Shown: piece after piece, positions 23,868-32,931 of the stretch | Position numbering within the stretch: position 1 is the first letter of the stretch | Layout of the letters: every line of letters begins with the position of its first letter | Source: CAG-877 sp045627525 | GTDB taxonomy: Bacteria; Bacillota_I; Bacilli_A; RF39; UBA660 | Reading direction: 5' to 3' | DNA length: 64,000 bases | Assembly (NCBI GenBank): GCA_045627525.1 | Contig: JAZQNW010000006.1 | Location: 1 to 64,000, forward strand | The notes under the pieces: generated by a model | Seen by the model: the letters and a program-made list of their open reading frames with translations, nothing else | What the model was told of the DNA's origin: nothing | Database searches by the model: none | Position numbers and translations under genes: made by a program

Positions 23868-26800
23868 ATGAGTAAGAAGAAAAATAATAAAGGTTTTACT
23901 TTAGTAGAATTATTAGTTGCAATAACTATTATGGGCATTATTACAGCTTTAGCTTTACCTGAAGTAAGACGAATTCAAGCAAATAATAAAAATAAAAAAT
24001 ATGAAACATATTCTAAATCTTTAGAAAGTGCAGCTAAGTTGTATGTTGATTCACATAGTACTGATTTGTTTGGTGTTTCAGCAAATGCTTGTGATAAGGT
24101 ATCTTTAAGTTTAGATTTAAAAGGTTCATCTTTAGTAAAAGATTATGGAGTAAATAATATTTCATGTTCGGGGGAAGAAACTCCAACTGATGCAAGTGAC
24201 GATTCATATGTTATTATTAATAAAACTGGTGACAAGTATGATTATAAAGTGTATTTGGTTTGCAAAGATGAAAATCATAATATAGTATATAAATCAAGCG
24301 AAGCACCAGTTTGTGGAGTTGTTGATGAATATGGCTTTGAAAAGGCATTATCAACTAACGGTACTGGTGGTAAATGGATAAGCTTTAATGAGAATAATTC
24401 TCAAGCTACTATTAACAAAGCTACTTATGGTAATATTGAATTTACTATAAAAAATAAAACGGCATTCGAGTCAATAAATCCTAAAATTAATTATTGGTGG
24501 AGTGAATGCGATATCAATGGAGAAAATTGTCAACAAAAAGCAATTAAAACTAGAAATTTAAGCTCATCTAAAGATGGTAATGATAATGTATTATCAGCTA
24601 AAATAAATGGTATACCACAAAATGGGGTATATAAATTAGTAATACAACCTGTAAATGTTATTACTACAAATGGTAAACAATTACTTGAAAATTTTGAGTC
24701 CGGTATTTTTAAGATGGATAGTATTCAGCCAGATAAACCTATTTTTGATCCAGCTACAAGTTATGGTTGGAAGGGTAAAACATTCACTTCAGCTAAGAAT
24801 TATGTGTTTAATGCATCAACAAATGAAAGTGAAAAAGGTTCATCTCTTACTTGGTCATATAAATTTCCATCTAGTGAGTCATCATTCACAAAGTATGCTA
24901 GTTCAAATTGTGTATCAGGAACTGATTGCTATAAAATAAAAACACAAGTATTTACTAGTGAGGTTAATGATAATCTTCAAGTAAAAGTATGTGATCAGGC
25001 AAACAATTGTAGTACTAGTGATAAAATGAAAATTAGCATTGATAATACTTTGCCAACAATGACTGTTAATGTTACTGATGGTAAAACATATGCTAAGAGT
25101 CATAAAGCTAATATAAAAATTAATGATACAGGTGGAAGTTCATTAAAATCTGGTCCAATTAATTTATACTATGGTTGGGGAACGAGTGCACCAGCTTGCA
25201 GTAGTTTAACAAATTATGTTAATATTAATATTCCATCTTCAGCAAATAGTGCTACTAGTCAAGATATAACTATAAATAGTGGTACAGGTGCTGGAAAATT
25301 ATATGTATGTACTAAAGATAATACGTTATCTGATGCCGCAGGTAATGCTATAGATGTATCGCAATTATTTAATAGTGATATGTATTTAGATAATACTGGT
25401 CCTAAAGTTTCAGCTAGTGTTGGAACTACATGGACTGATAATAAAGTAGTTATAACGGCAAGTGCAACTGATAGTAATGTTGGAACAATAGGTGGATATT
25501 ATATAAGTACATCTACAACTGCACCATCTGCTAGTGCAACAGGATGGCAAACTGGGAAGACATTCTCAAAAGGAACAGGTACTTATTATATTTGGGCAAA
25601 AGATAGTTTAGGTAATGTTTCAAGTAGTTATGCAACTGCTGTAGTTCCTCTACAATGTATTACAGCAGATAATAAACTTTCAAAAACATCAGTAACGATA
25701 ATAGAAAAGGAAAAGGCAACAGTAACAATAACTGATGGTACAGTAAGTAGTGTTACCTCAAGTAATACTTCTGTTGCAACTGTTAGTGGAAGTGGTAGTA
25801 CAATAACAATAACTGGTGTATCAGTTGGTACTGCGAATATAACTGTTGAAATGCCAAAAGGAACAAATTGTAGTGGTACTGTTAAAAAGACTATTTCAGT
25901 AACAGTAAATCCAATTCCATGTGTTCCTGCAGCAAATACACTTTCTAGTACATCAGTAACAATAAATGAAAAATCAACATCAACTGTAACAATAACTGAT
26001 GGTACAGTAAATAGTGCTACATCAAGTGATACATCAATTGCGACAGTTAGTGCAAGTGGTAGTAAAATAACAATAACAGGAGCATCTTACGGCTCAGCAA
26101 CAATAACAGTTGTTATGCCAAAAGGATCTAATTGTGATGGTACTGTTACAAAGACTATTTCAGTAACAGTTAAGCCAATGTATTATTATTCTGGTAGTAC
26201 ATATTATGCTAATTTAAAAACTGCAGTTTCATCAGTAAGTGCAGGATCAACCATTAATGTTTATAGAAATGTTAGTGAATCAACTACACCAACATTAAAT
26301 AAGAATGTAACTCTTAATTTAAATGGTAAAACTATTACATATAGTGGTAGCACACTTAATGTAACTGCTGGTACATTTACAATAACTGGTAGTGGTACTT
26401 TAAAGACAAATACAAGTTATTCTGGTAGATTATTACAAACAGCAGGTGGAACTCTTAATATAGGTACTACTTCGACTGTTGGTCAAAGTTATCCTACTAT
26501 AACTCAGCAAGGATCAAATAGTACTTTACTTGGAGTTAATTCAGGAACAGTAAATGTATATAGTGGTAAATTATCTTCTAATTTTGATGGTATTAATGTA
26601 GGTTCTAGTGGTACACTAAATTTTGGTAAAGGTGGAACTAGTTACAACTATCCATTTGTTGAGGGTGCAAAAGGGGCATCAGGAAGTAGTTCTAACTTTA
26701 TGGCAATATATACTACGGGTACTACAAATATTATTAGTGGTAAAGTAAGCGCATCTCAATATAGTACTGTTTATTTAAGTTCAGGTACTTTAACTATAGG

Positions 26801-27545
26801 AACACAAACTAATAGTAACCAAATAAATAGAACATGGCCTTTAATAACTGGTACAGCTGGTGCTGGAACTTTAAGATTACATGGTGGAACTCTTAAAATG
26901 TATAGTGGTCGTGTTGATAATGTAGGAAGTGCAACATCGGTTTATAATGGTACATCAGGAAGTGTAGCATTAGATATTGAATCTAATTATACTAATGATT
27001 TAATAATATATGGTGGTTTATTCTATTCTAAAAATGCATGTTCTATTTATACAGATTCTGCTAAAGTATTAAAAGTAAATGGTAATACACATGTTGTTAC
27101 ATCATCAAGTGCTAATTCGACAATTCATGCTCAAGGTAATGCTTCTGTTTATGTGGGTTCTGAACTTAATAGTGGAACATATGATATGGTTCGAACAGGT
27201 GGCAATGGTGTATATCTAGCAGCTAAAAATGGTTATGCAATTTGGACGAGTGGTACTGGTAATGCTCAGATAGGTTCTTCCAAAGTTACAAGCAGTTGGG
27301 CTGATTATTCTCCTACTATATATTCAGGATACACCACTGCAACTTCTGTTAAGTCAGGTTATAAAATTTGGATGTATAGTGGTAGAGTATTTTGTAATGG
27401 TCAGGAATTTGTATATGGAACATTTGCTAATTCAGCTAAAGCTACAAGAACTAGTTCAAGTGGAACTTATAGTTATAATGATGCTTATGGCAGTGTTTTA
27501 GTACAAGTTCCATATAAGTATCTATGGAAAAGGACGGTAAGTTAA
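23868..27545 (+). CDS. Giant prepilin-headed surface protein B (1225 aa)
   Basis: Paralogue of protein A. Leader SKKKNNKG|FTLVELLVAITIMG, a pilin-like region with the shared KSLESAAKLYVDSHS stretch, a Cys-containing middle, Ig-like modules (about 395-595), two Big_2-type Ig domains in tandem (about 595-683 and 683-768, where A has one), and a beta-helix-like C-terminus rich in Ser, Thr, Gly and Tyr (about 769-1225). The C-terminal third has diverged from A while the Ig and proximal helix blocks are nearly identical in DNA, a mosaic suggesting recombination. ATG 23868 has AGGTG upstream. The next gene starts 1 nt after the stop, implying tight coupling. Confidence 0.88.
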   Translation: MSKKKNNKGFTLVELLVAITIMGIITALALPEVRRIQANNKNKKYETYSKSLESAAKLYVDSHSTDLFGVSANACDKVSLSLDLKGSSLVKDYGVNNISCSGEETPTDASDDSYVIINKTGDKYDYKVYLVCKDENHNIVYKSSEAPVCGVVDEYGFEKALSTNGTGGKWISFNENNSQATINKATYGNIEFTIKNKTAFESINPKINYWWSECDINGENCQQKAIKTRNLSSSKDGNDNVLSAKINGIPQNGVYKLVIQPVNVITTNGKQLLENFESGIFKMDSIQPDKPIFDPATSYGWKGKTFTSAKNYVFNASTNESEKGSSLTWSYKFPSSESSFTKYASSNCVSGTDCYKIKTQVFTSEVNDNLQVKVCDQANNCSTSDKMKISIDNTLPTMTVNVTDGKTYAKSHKANIKINDTGGSSLKSGPINLYYGWGTSAPACSSLTNYVNINIPSSANSATSQDITINSGTGAGKLYVCTKDNTLSDAAGNAIDVSQLFNSDMYLDNTGPKVSASVGTTWTDNKVVITASATDSNVGTIGGYYISTSTTAPSASATGWQTGKTFSKGTGTYYIWAKDSLGNVSSSYATAVVPLQCITADNKLSKTSVTIIEKEKATVTITDGTVSSVTSSNTSVATVSGSGSTITITGVSVGTANITVEMPKGTNCSGTVKKTISVTVNPIPCVPAANTLSSTSVTINEKSTSTVTITDGTVNSATSSDTSIATVSASGSKITITGASYGSATITVVMPKGSNCDGTVTKTISVTVKPMYYYSGSTYYANLKTAVSSVSAGSTINVYRNVSESTTPTLNKNVTLNLNGKTITYSGSTLNVTAGTFTITGSGTLKTNTSYSGRLLQTAGGTLNIGTTSTVGQSYPTITQQGSNSTLLGVNSGTVNVYSGKLSSNFDGINVGSSGTLNFGKGGTSYNYPFVEGAKGASGSSSNFMAIYTTGTTNIISGKVSASQYSTVYLSSGTLTIGTQTNSNQINRTWPLITGTAGAGTLRLHGGTLKMYSGRVDNVGSATSVYNGTSGSVALDIESNYTNDLIIYGGLFYSKNACSIYTDSAKVLKVNGNTHVVTSSSANSTIHAQGNASVYVGSELNSGTYDMVRTGGNGVYLAAKNGYAIWTSGTGNAQIGSSKVTSSWADYSPTIYSGYTTATSVKSGYKIWMYSGRVFCNGQEFVYGTFANSAKATRTSSSGTYSYNDAYGSVLVQVPYKYLWKRTVS
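25062..26353 (+). repeat. Long direct repeat, copy 2 (matches 21007-22034)
   Basis: Counterpart of the repeat in gene A. Includes a 129-bp block (26007-26135) and a 134-bp block (26220-26353) without any mismatch. Within B, the two Big_2 modules at about 25655-25915 and 25920-26170 are diverged tandem copies. Confidence 0.9.
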
Positions 27546-27546
27546 T

Positions 27547-28086
27547 ATGAATAGTGAAAATGAAAAAGCACAAGGTAATATTGAAAATAAAAAAAGTAAT
27601 AAAACTTTACTTATTATTGTAATTCTTTTGTTAGCTATAGCATGTGTTATTGCGGGATTAATCTTTTTAAATAATGATACTAAAAAGAATGAAATTGTTC
27701 CAACACCAGATGAGGAACTTCGTCCAGCAGTAGATATAGATAATAAGCAAAATGTAAAAATAGAGAATAATGTTAAAACTAATGTTTCTAAAAAATTAAA
27801 TGAAAAACATACTTTTGATTTTATTGATAATAATAAAATTACAATTGATAATATTAGTTTAAAGGCTGACGCTAATACTGGAGATACTACTTTTAAATTT
27901 AGTTTAACTAGTAGTGTTAATATAGAAGCAAAAGCAGTTGGATTATCATTTGTTGATAAAGATGGTAATAGTATAAATGGTTATGAAATAACTATTGAAA
28001 ATATTGCTGCTAATGATGCAAAAGAAATTACTTTAACTTTTAGAGATGATTTTTCAAATGCATATGACTTTATTATGGAAGTATAA
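27547..28086 (+). CDS. Small single-pass membrane partner of cassette B (179 aa)
   Basis: Same architecture as the partner at 23258: cytoplasmic tail of ~20 residues, membrane helix (about 23-42), acidic linker, then a beta domain with KKLNEKHTFDF, SFVDKDGNSINGYEITIENI, then AANDAKEITLTF and SNAYDFIME. The closing NAYDF motif is shared with the paralogue. It starts 1 nt after the stop of giant protein B, with AAGGA inside the end of that gene, so expression is coupled. Function unknown; the fixed pairing suggests a dedicated role in display of the giant protein. Confidence 0.85.
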   Translation: MNSENEKAQGNIENKKSNKTLLIIVILLLAIACVIAGLIFLNNDTKKNEIVPTPDEELRPAVDIDNKQNVKIENNVKTNVSKKLNEKHTFDFIDNNKITIDNISLKADANTGDTTFKFSLTSSVNIEAKAVGLSFVDKDGNSINGYEITIENIAANDAKEITLTFRDDFSNAYDFIMEV

Positions 28087-28091
28087 TATTT

Positions 28092-28118
28092 AAGAAATGG
28101 GTAACCATTTCTTTTTTT
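28092..28118 (+). terminator. Terminator of cassette B
   Basis: Stem AAGAAATGG / CCATTTCTT, GTAA loop, T-tract, directly followed by the uvrC -10. Confidence 0.88.
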
Positions 28119-28119
28119 A

Positions 28120-28128
28120 TGTTATAAT
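28120..28128 (+). promoter_or_regulatory. Extended -10 promoter of uvrC
   Basis: TGTTATAAT begins 2 nt after the terminator T-run. Confidence 0.65.
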
Positions 28129-28146
28129 TAATTTGTTGGTGGTTTT

Positions 28147-29910
28147 ATGAAAAATTTTAAAGAAAAATTAGCTTTAGTTCCTACTAAACCTGGTAGTTAT
28201 CAAATGAAAAATAAAGATGGAGTAATTATATATGTTGGAAAAGCTAAAAATTTAAAAAAAAGATTGCGTAGTTATTTTACTGGTAATGTTACTGGCAAGA
28301 CTAAAATGCTAGTTGAAGATATTGATGACTTTGAATATATAGTTACATCTTCAGAATTAGAATCATTAATACTAGAAATTACTTTAATTAAGAAATATGA
28401 TCCTAAGTATAATATTATGCTTACAGATGATAAAACTTATCCTTATATTGAATTAACTAAGGAAAAATATCCAAGATTAAGAGTAGTTAGAAATGTTAAA
28501 AAGAAGAAAAATTTAAACTACTTATATGGTCCATATCCTAATGTTACAGCGGCAAGAAAGACAGTAAATATGTTAAATAGACTTTATCCTTTGAGGAAAT
28601 GTGAACATTTAAATAAAGAAGGATGTTTGTATTATCATATAAATGAGTGTTTAGGTTACTGTATGAAGGATATTAATAAAGAAACAATTAATGTTATGAA
28701 AAAGGAAATAATTTCGTTTTTAAAAGGTGATGCTACATTAATTAAAGATAAAATTAATAGTGAGATGTTAAGATCAAGTGAGGCTATGAATTATGAAAGA
28801 GCCTTGGAATTAAAAAATACTTTGGAAGATATAGATATTACATTAAGAAAGCAAAAAATTGATTTAAATGATAATTATAATTTTGATTTAATAAATTATT
28901 ATGTTGATAAGAATTATTTATCTATACAAATATTTTTTGTACGAGATGGTTTATTAGTAGGAAGAGACAAATCAATACTAAGCTGTGATATTGATGTAGT
29001 AGAGCAAGTTATTGAATACATTTTAAAATTTTATGATAAAACAGCAATTTTACCTAAAGAATTATTGGCTCCAGATGGTATAGACTGTGATTTACTTAGT
29101 GAATATTTAAAAATTAAAGTTAATAATCCTAAGAAAGGTAAACTTAAGAATTTGTTAGATTTAGCTAAAGAAAATGCTAAAGAAGTATTAGAAGAGGAAG
29201 AGGAAACTTTAAAGAAAAATGATGATTTGAGAATTAAGGCAATTAATGAATTAAAGATAATACTTAATCAAGAGAATGTTTCTAGAATGGAAGCATTTGA
29301 TAATAGTCATTTATTTGGAACTTTTTATGTAGGTGGAATGGTTGTTTATGATGACTTTTTACCTTTAAAAGATGAATATCGTAAATTTAAGATAAGCGTT
29401 GATGTAAAAGATGATATATCAGCAATGAAAGAAGTATTATATAGAAGATATTATCGTGTTTTGATGGAAAATTTAACAAAACCTGATGTTATTGTAATGG
29501 ACGGCGGAATTGCTCAAGTTAGGGTTGCTAAAGAGATTATTGATTCGCTTGGATTAAATATAAGAGTAATAGGACTAGTAAAAAATAATAAACATAAAAC
29601 TAGTAATATTATTGATGAAAATGGAAATGTTTTAAATGTTAGTTCAGATAGTAATTTATTTTTATTTTTTAGTAGAATTCAGGAAGAAGTTCATAGGTAT
29701 GCTATTAGTTATCATAGAAGTATTAAGTCTAAGGGTGCTTTAGCATCTGTACTAGATGTTGTTCCTGGTATAGGTGAAGTAAGAAGAAAAGAATTATTGA
29801 AGAAATTTGGTTCTTTAAAGAGAATTAAAGAGGCTTCTTTAGATGAGCTTAGTGAAGTTGTTTCATTAGAAGTAGCTAAAAATTTACTTACTTATTTAAA
29901 AGATGTATAG
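28147..29910 (+). CDS. uvrC: UvrABC system protein C
   Basis: Dual-incision nuclease of nucleotide excision repair. The 587 residues contain: an N-terminal GIY-YIG-like domain (GSYQMKNKDGVIIYVGKAKN, residues ~17-36); a Cys-containing region (CEHLNKEGCLYY ... CLGYC) that in many UvrC proteins holds an Fe-S cluster; a UVR motif (EAMNYERALELKNTLEDI); an RNase H-like nuclease domain (MEAFDNSH, VMDGGIAQ); and a C-terminal helix-hairpin-helix (VVPGIGEVRRKELLKKFGS). It separates pilin cassettes B and C and has its own promoter and terminator, so it is not part of them. Confidence 0.96.
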   Translation: MKNFKEKLALVPTKPGSYQMKNKDGVIIYVGKAKNLKKRLRSYFTGNVTGKTKMLVEDIDDFEYIVTSSELESLILEITLIKKYDPKYNIMLTDDKTYPYIELTKEKYPRLRVVRNVKKKKNLNYLYGPYPNVTAARKTVNMLNRLYPLRKCEHLNKEGCLYYHINECLGYCMKDINKETINVMKKEIISFLKGDATLIKDKINSEMLRSSEAMNYERALELKNTLEDIDITLRKQKIDLNDNYNFDLINYYVDKNYLSIQIFFVRDGLLVGRDKSILSCDIDVVEQVIEYILKFYDKTAILPKELLAPDGIDCDLLSEYLKIKVNNPKKGKLKNLLDLAKENAKEVLEEEEETLKKNDDLRIKAINELKIILNQENVSRMEAFDNSHLFGTFYVGGMVVYDDFLPLKDEYRKFKISVDVKDDISAMKEVLYRRYYRVLMENLTKPDVIVMDGGIAQVRVAKEIIDSLGLNIRVIGLVKNNKHKTSNIIDENGNVLNVSSDSNLFLFFSRIQEEVHRYAISYHRSIKSKGALASVLDVVPGIGEVRRKELLKKFGSLKRIKEASLDELSEVVSLEVAKNLLTYLKDV

Positions 29911-29925
29911 TAAATAAAAAAAATG

Positions 29926-29953
29926 CAAATAGTATTAACTATTTGTTTTTTTT
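29926..29953 (+). terminator. uvrC terminator
   Basis: Stem CAAATAGT / ACTATTTG with ATTA loop and T8; TATAAT of cassette C (29958-29963) follows 4 nt later. Confidence 0.85.
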
Positions 29954-29989
29954 ATAGTATAATTATACATAGAATAGGGAGTGGTTAAT

Positions 29990-32371
29990 TTGAAGAAAAA
30001 TAATCGCGGATTTACAATTGTTGAAGTATTAGCAGTTATTGTAATACTTGGTATTTTAATGGTTGTTGCTGTTCCCGCAGTTTATAAATATTTAAGTAAA
30101 TCAAGAAACTTTTCTTATGATAATATGTATAAAAGTGTATTTAGTGCTGCACAAAATTATCATCTAGAAAATAATGATGTATTTGTTGCTGACGAAGACC
30201 ATGCATTTTATGATGAGGATTTTGTAAAAAACACATTAGTAGAAGAGCAATATTTGGAGCCATTATTAGATCCTGCATCTGAAGGTAATCAATGTTCTGC
30301 TGAGGTTTTTATTCTTCTACCTTCATCTGAATCTCAAGAGCAAGATTCAGAAACATTGGAAGATTTTTATTATAAAGTTCATTTAAAATGTTCTGCTCAT
30401 GAAGGAACAAAAACATTTAATAGTGTTGGAGATATAGTTGATGAAGATGCAATAAATGAAGGTATTAAAGATGCTATTAAGAATACTACATTTAAGATGA
30501 AATATGATAATAAAAATGGAGCTTCATATACTCCTGGTACTTGGACTAATAAGAATATATGGATTGGTGAATTTCAGGCTGGTGAAAAATATAAAAATGT
30601 TAAATATCAATATGTTTCTACTGTAAATGGTAACTGTACTGAAGGAACTCCTAAAGATATAGACATGGTTAATGTTCAATCTGCTACATTTCAAGAAAAA
30701 CAAAAAATATGTGTTCGTCAAGTTACAAGTAAAGGAGTTGAAGGGGATTGGAGTAGTCCTATTGATTTAAATATTGATAAGACAGCTCCAACAATCAAAG
30801 TTACTTTAGCAGACGCAAGTCAGAATTATAAACAACTGGCAGATACTGTGGAATTTAATGGTACTAACAATTTAAAGGAATTTGGTGATGATAAGTTATT
30901 TGTTGCTGGTGACTTGAGATTAAAAATAGAAGTAACTGATGATGAATCTGGTTTGCCTGAAAAATTTCATATTAATTATAATAATTATGGTGATACTAGT
31001 TATAATGAAATTTATACAGAAAATTCAAGTACTGGTGATAAAACTTATAGTAGTGGCACTGATAATAATAAAAAATATGATTCAGGTAAAATTTTAGATG
31101 GTTATAGGGTAGTAGAAATTATTGCTACTGATAATGCTGGTAATGAAAGAAAGATTAAATTAAAATTTGTAGCTGGTTCTAAACCTCCTACAATTAATGC
31201 TACAGTAACTAATGGTATAACTACTTGTACAGCAACTAGTGAATCAAAAGATAAAGTTGTTGAGTGCCCAGGCTGGTTTAATACAAAAGTTCCAAAAGTT
31301 ACTATAAATGCTACTGGTGTTGTTAATATAGAAAATAATTTTCACATTGATTATAATACTCCAAGACAATCAAGTTATGTTGAAAATTATTCTTCAAATA
31401 GTAGTACAGGAGATAAGAAATTTACGTCTGGTAGTAGCACATCTAAAACATATAATACAGGTGAAATTTCTGATGGTTATAGAATTGTAAAAATTACGGT
31501 AACGAATGAAAATAATAATTCATCTGTATTGACGTTAAAACTAAAAGTTGATACAAAACCTCCTACAGTTTCAGTTAACTATTCTAATAATAATAATGGT
31601 GAAAAAATAATTAATTGTAGTACATCTTCTCCTAATTCTTGTAATTATAGTACATTGATAGATTATAAAATGAAGGGTACATATACTTATAGTGATAAGG
31701 ATGGTAGCTGGGATGGTAGTGGACTAAAAGCTACTTATACTGCTCAATATAATGCTTCCGGTAATAGTGATTATGTTGATACACTAACATCATCCGGTAC
31801 TATGGAATATAAAGAAACACGTGTTACTACTTTATCACCAGGGTATCGCAGAATATATTATACTTTTACTGATGTTGCTGGAAATGAAAGCCATATTGAT
31901 GCTAAATTAAATATTGGTAAAGATATATGTATAGCAGAATCTTCTGGTACAAATTATGGGCAATATTATGCTCAATGTCAAAGTTATATAATACCAAGAG
32001 ATAAGTGGAATAGTTGTCAATTTTATGGTAATAAATCATTTACTGCATCTTGGAATAATTGTCCTAATGATGATGAGGAATTCCATATTCTTCCTACTAA
32101 AATAGGTACTAAACTTGTTAGTTATTATCATACTAAATATTATAAATTGTATTGTGTTAATTCAGATGGTTTAATTGTTGAACATACTATGCCATATGTT
32201 TGTTTAGATGGTATTTCATCTTGTCCAGGACAAACTCATATGTGCCCTAATTTACAAAATAGTGATTATTTAGTTATTGATGATTCAAGTCTTGATTTTC
32301 CTAATGATGGTGATACTGCTGTTTCTAATGCAATAAAAGATATATTTAATTGGGTTACTAGTTTATTCTAA
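29990..32371 (+). CDS. Prepilin-headed surface protein C (793 aa)
   Basis: Leader KKNNRG|FTIVEVLAVIVILG and helix as in A and B, with a pilin-like region containing SVFSAAQNYHLENND. The exported part differs: two related Ig-like modules of ~110 residues (each with HIDYN/HINYN, an ENxSxSTGDK turn and SDGYRIV/LDGYRVV), a third module around YTYSDKDGSWDGSGLKATY, and a Cys-rich C-terminal domain of ~130 residues with about ten Cys (CQSYIIP, CLDGISSCPGQTHMCP). There is no beta-helix. The TTG at 29990 is chosen with AGGGAG 8 nt upstream; GTG 29981 overlaps that site. It is followed by a small membrane partner. Confidence 0.86.
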   Translation: MKKNNRGFTIVEVLAVIVILGILMVVAVPAVYKYLSKSRNFSYDNMYKSVFSAAQNYHLENNDVFVADEDHAFYDEDFVKNTLVEEQYLEPLLDPASEGNQCSAEVFILLPSSESQEQDSETLEDFYYKVHLKCSAHEGTKTFNSVGDIVDEDAINEGIKDAIKNTTFKMKYDNKNGASYTPGTWTNKNIWIGEFQAGEKYKNVKYQYVSTVNGNCTEGTPKDIDMVNVQSATFQEKQKICVRQVTSKGVEGDWSSPIDLNIDKTAPTIKVTLADASQNYKQLADTVEFNGTNNLKEFGDDKLFVAGDLRLKIEVTDDESGLPEKFHINYNNYGDTSYNEIYTENSSTGDKTYSSGTDNNKKYDSGKILDGYRVVEIIATDNAGNERKIKLKFVAGSKPPTINATVTNGITTCTATSESKDKVVECPGWFNTKVPKVTINATGVVNIENNFHIDYNTPRQSSYVENYSSNSSTGDKKFTSGSSTSKTYNTGEISDGYRIVKITVTNENNNSSVLTLKLKVDTKPPTVSVNYSNNNNGEKIINCSTSSPNSCNYSTLIDYKMKGTYTYSDKDGSWDGSGLKATYTAQYNASGNSDYVDTLTSSGTMEYKETRVTTLSPGYRRIYYTFTDVAGNESHIDAKLNIGKDICIAESSGTNYGQYYAQCQSYIIPRDKWNSCQFYGNKSFTASWNNCPNDDEEFHILPTKIGTKLVSYYHTKYYKLYCVNSDGLIVEHTMPYVCLDGISSCPGQTHMCPNLQNSDYLVIDDSSLDFPNDGDTAVSNAIKDIFNWVTSLF

Positions 32372-32388
32372 AAGGAGTGATTTTATAC

Positions 32389-32859
32389 ATGTCTAAAAAA
32401 GTAAAAAAATTTGGAATTATAATCTTAGTTTTGGGGCTTATTGTTACTACTACAGGTATTGTGTTAAATTTTACTCTTACTAATAGGAATAAAAAAGGAA
32501 TTGTTCCAACAGAAAAGAAAGCTAATGATATACCTACAACGGATCATCCTGGAAGTGTAGATGATATTACTACAAAGGATTTATCAGATGAACATTGTTC
32601 TGGAGATATATGTGTTTTAAATATTAAATTACAATATTATGATGGAAAAGGTATGGCATATATTAAGGTTAAGAATAATGGTACTTTAATACCTAGCGGT
32701 GTATTGATTGTTAAAGATGTTAATGATGATAATAATAGCTTATATTTCTATCATGATGAGTTGGCTAATTCTATGGAATTTGAAACTAATGTTGAATTTA
32801 GTGATGAAAAACAATTAAATATGGTTGATTATACAATTGAATTAAAAACAGAAGAATAG
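32389..32859 (+). CDS. Small single-pass membrane partner of cassette C (156 aa)
   Basis: Basic N-terminus, membrane helix (about 8-28), polar linker with IPTTDHPGSVDD, then a ~90-residue beta domain containing CSGDIC (possible disulfide) and a KLQYYDGKGMAYIKVKNNG strand pair. Sequence similarity to the cassette A and B partners is low, but topology, length and position (17 nt after the giant protein) match. AAAGGAG is upstream of ATG 32389 at a long spacing; an in-frame GTG at 32377 is too close to the site. Its role is inferred to parallel the other partners. Confidence 0.8.
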   Translation: MSKKVKKFGIIILVLGLIVTTTGIVLNFTLTNRNKKGIVPTEKKANDIPTTDHPGSVDDITTKDLSDEHCSGDICVLNIKLQYYDGKGMAYIKVKNNGTLIPSGVLIVKDVNDDNNSLYFYHDELANSMEFETNVEFSDEKQLNMVDYTIELKTEE

Positions 32860-32872
32860 TAATATTTTAAAG

Positions 32873-32900
32873 TGAATAGGTTTTACCTATTCATTTTTTT
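32873..32900 (+). terminator. Terminator of cassette C
   Basis: Stem TGAATAGGT / ACCTATTCA, TTT loop, T7, then the mutL -10 TATAAT (32905-32910). Confidence 0.87.
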
Positions 32901-32931
32901 GTTGTATAATTGTTATAGTTTGGTGATTATT

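Noticed and set aside
20782..25103. Minus-strand frames at 20782-21048 and 24915-25103 that look alike
   Set aside because: They are antisense images of the same duplicated Ig-module DNA in giants A and B, so their similarity is not evidence of coding.
21007..27545. Repeats in the giant genes as a CRISPR or tandem-satellite array
   Set aside because: The repeats are in frame, of domain size, and lie within open reading frames with no regular spacers.
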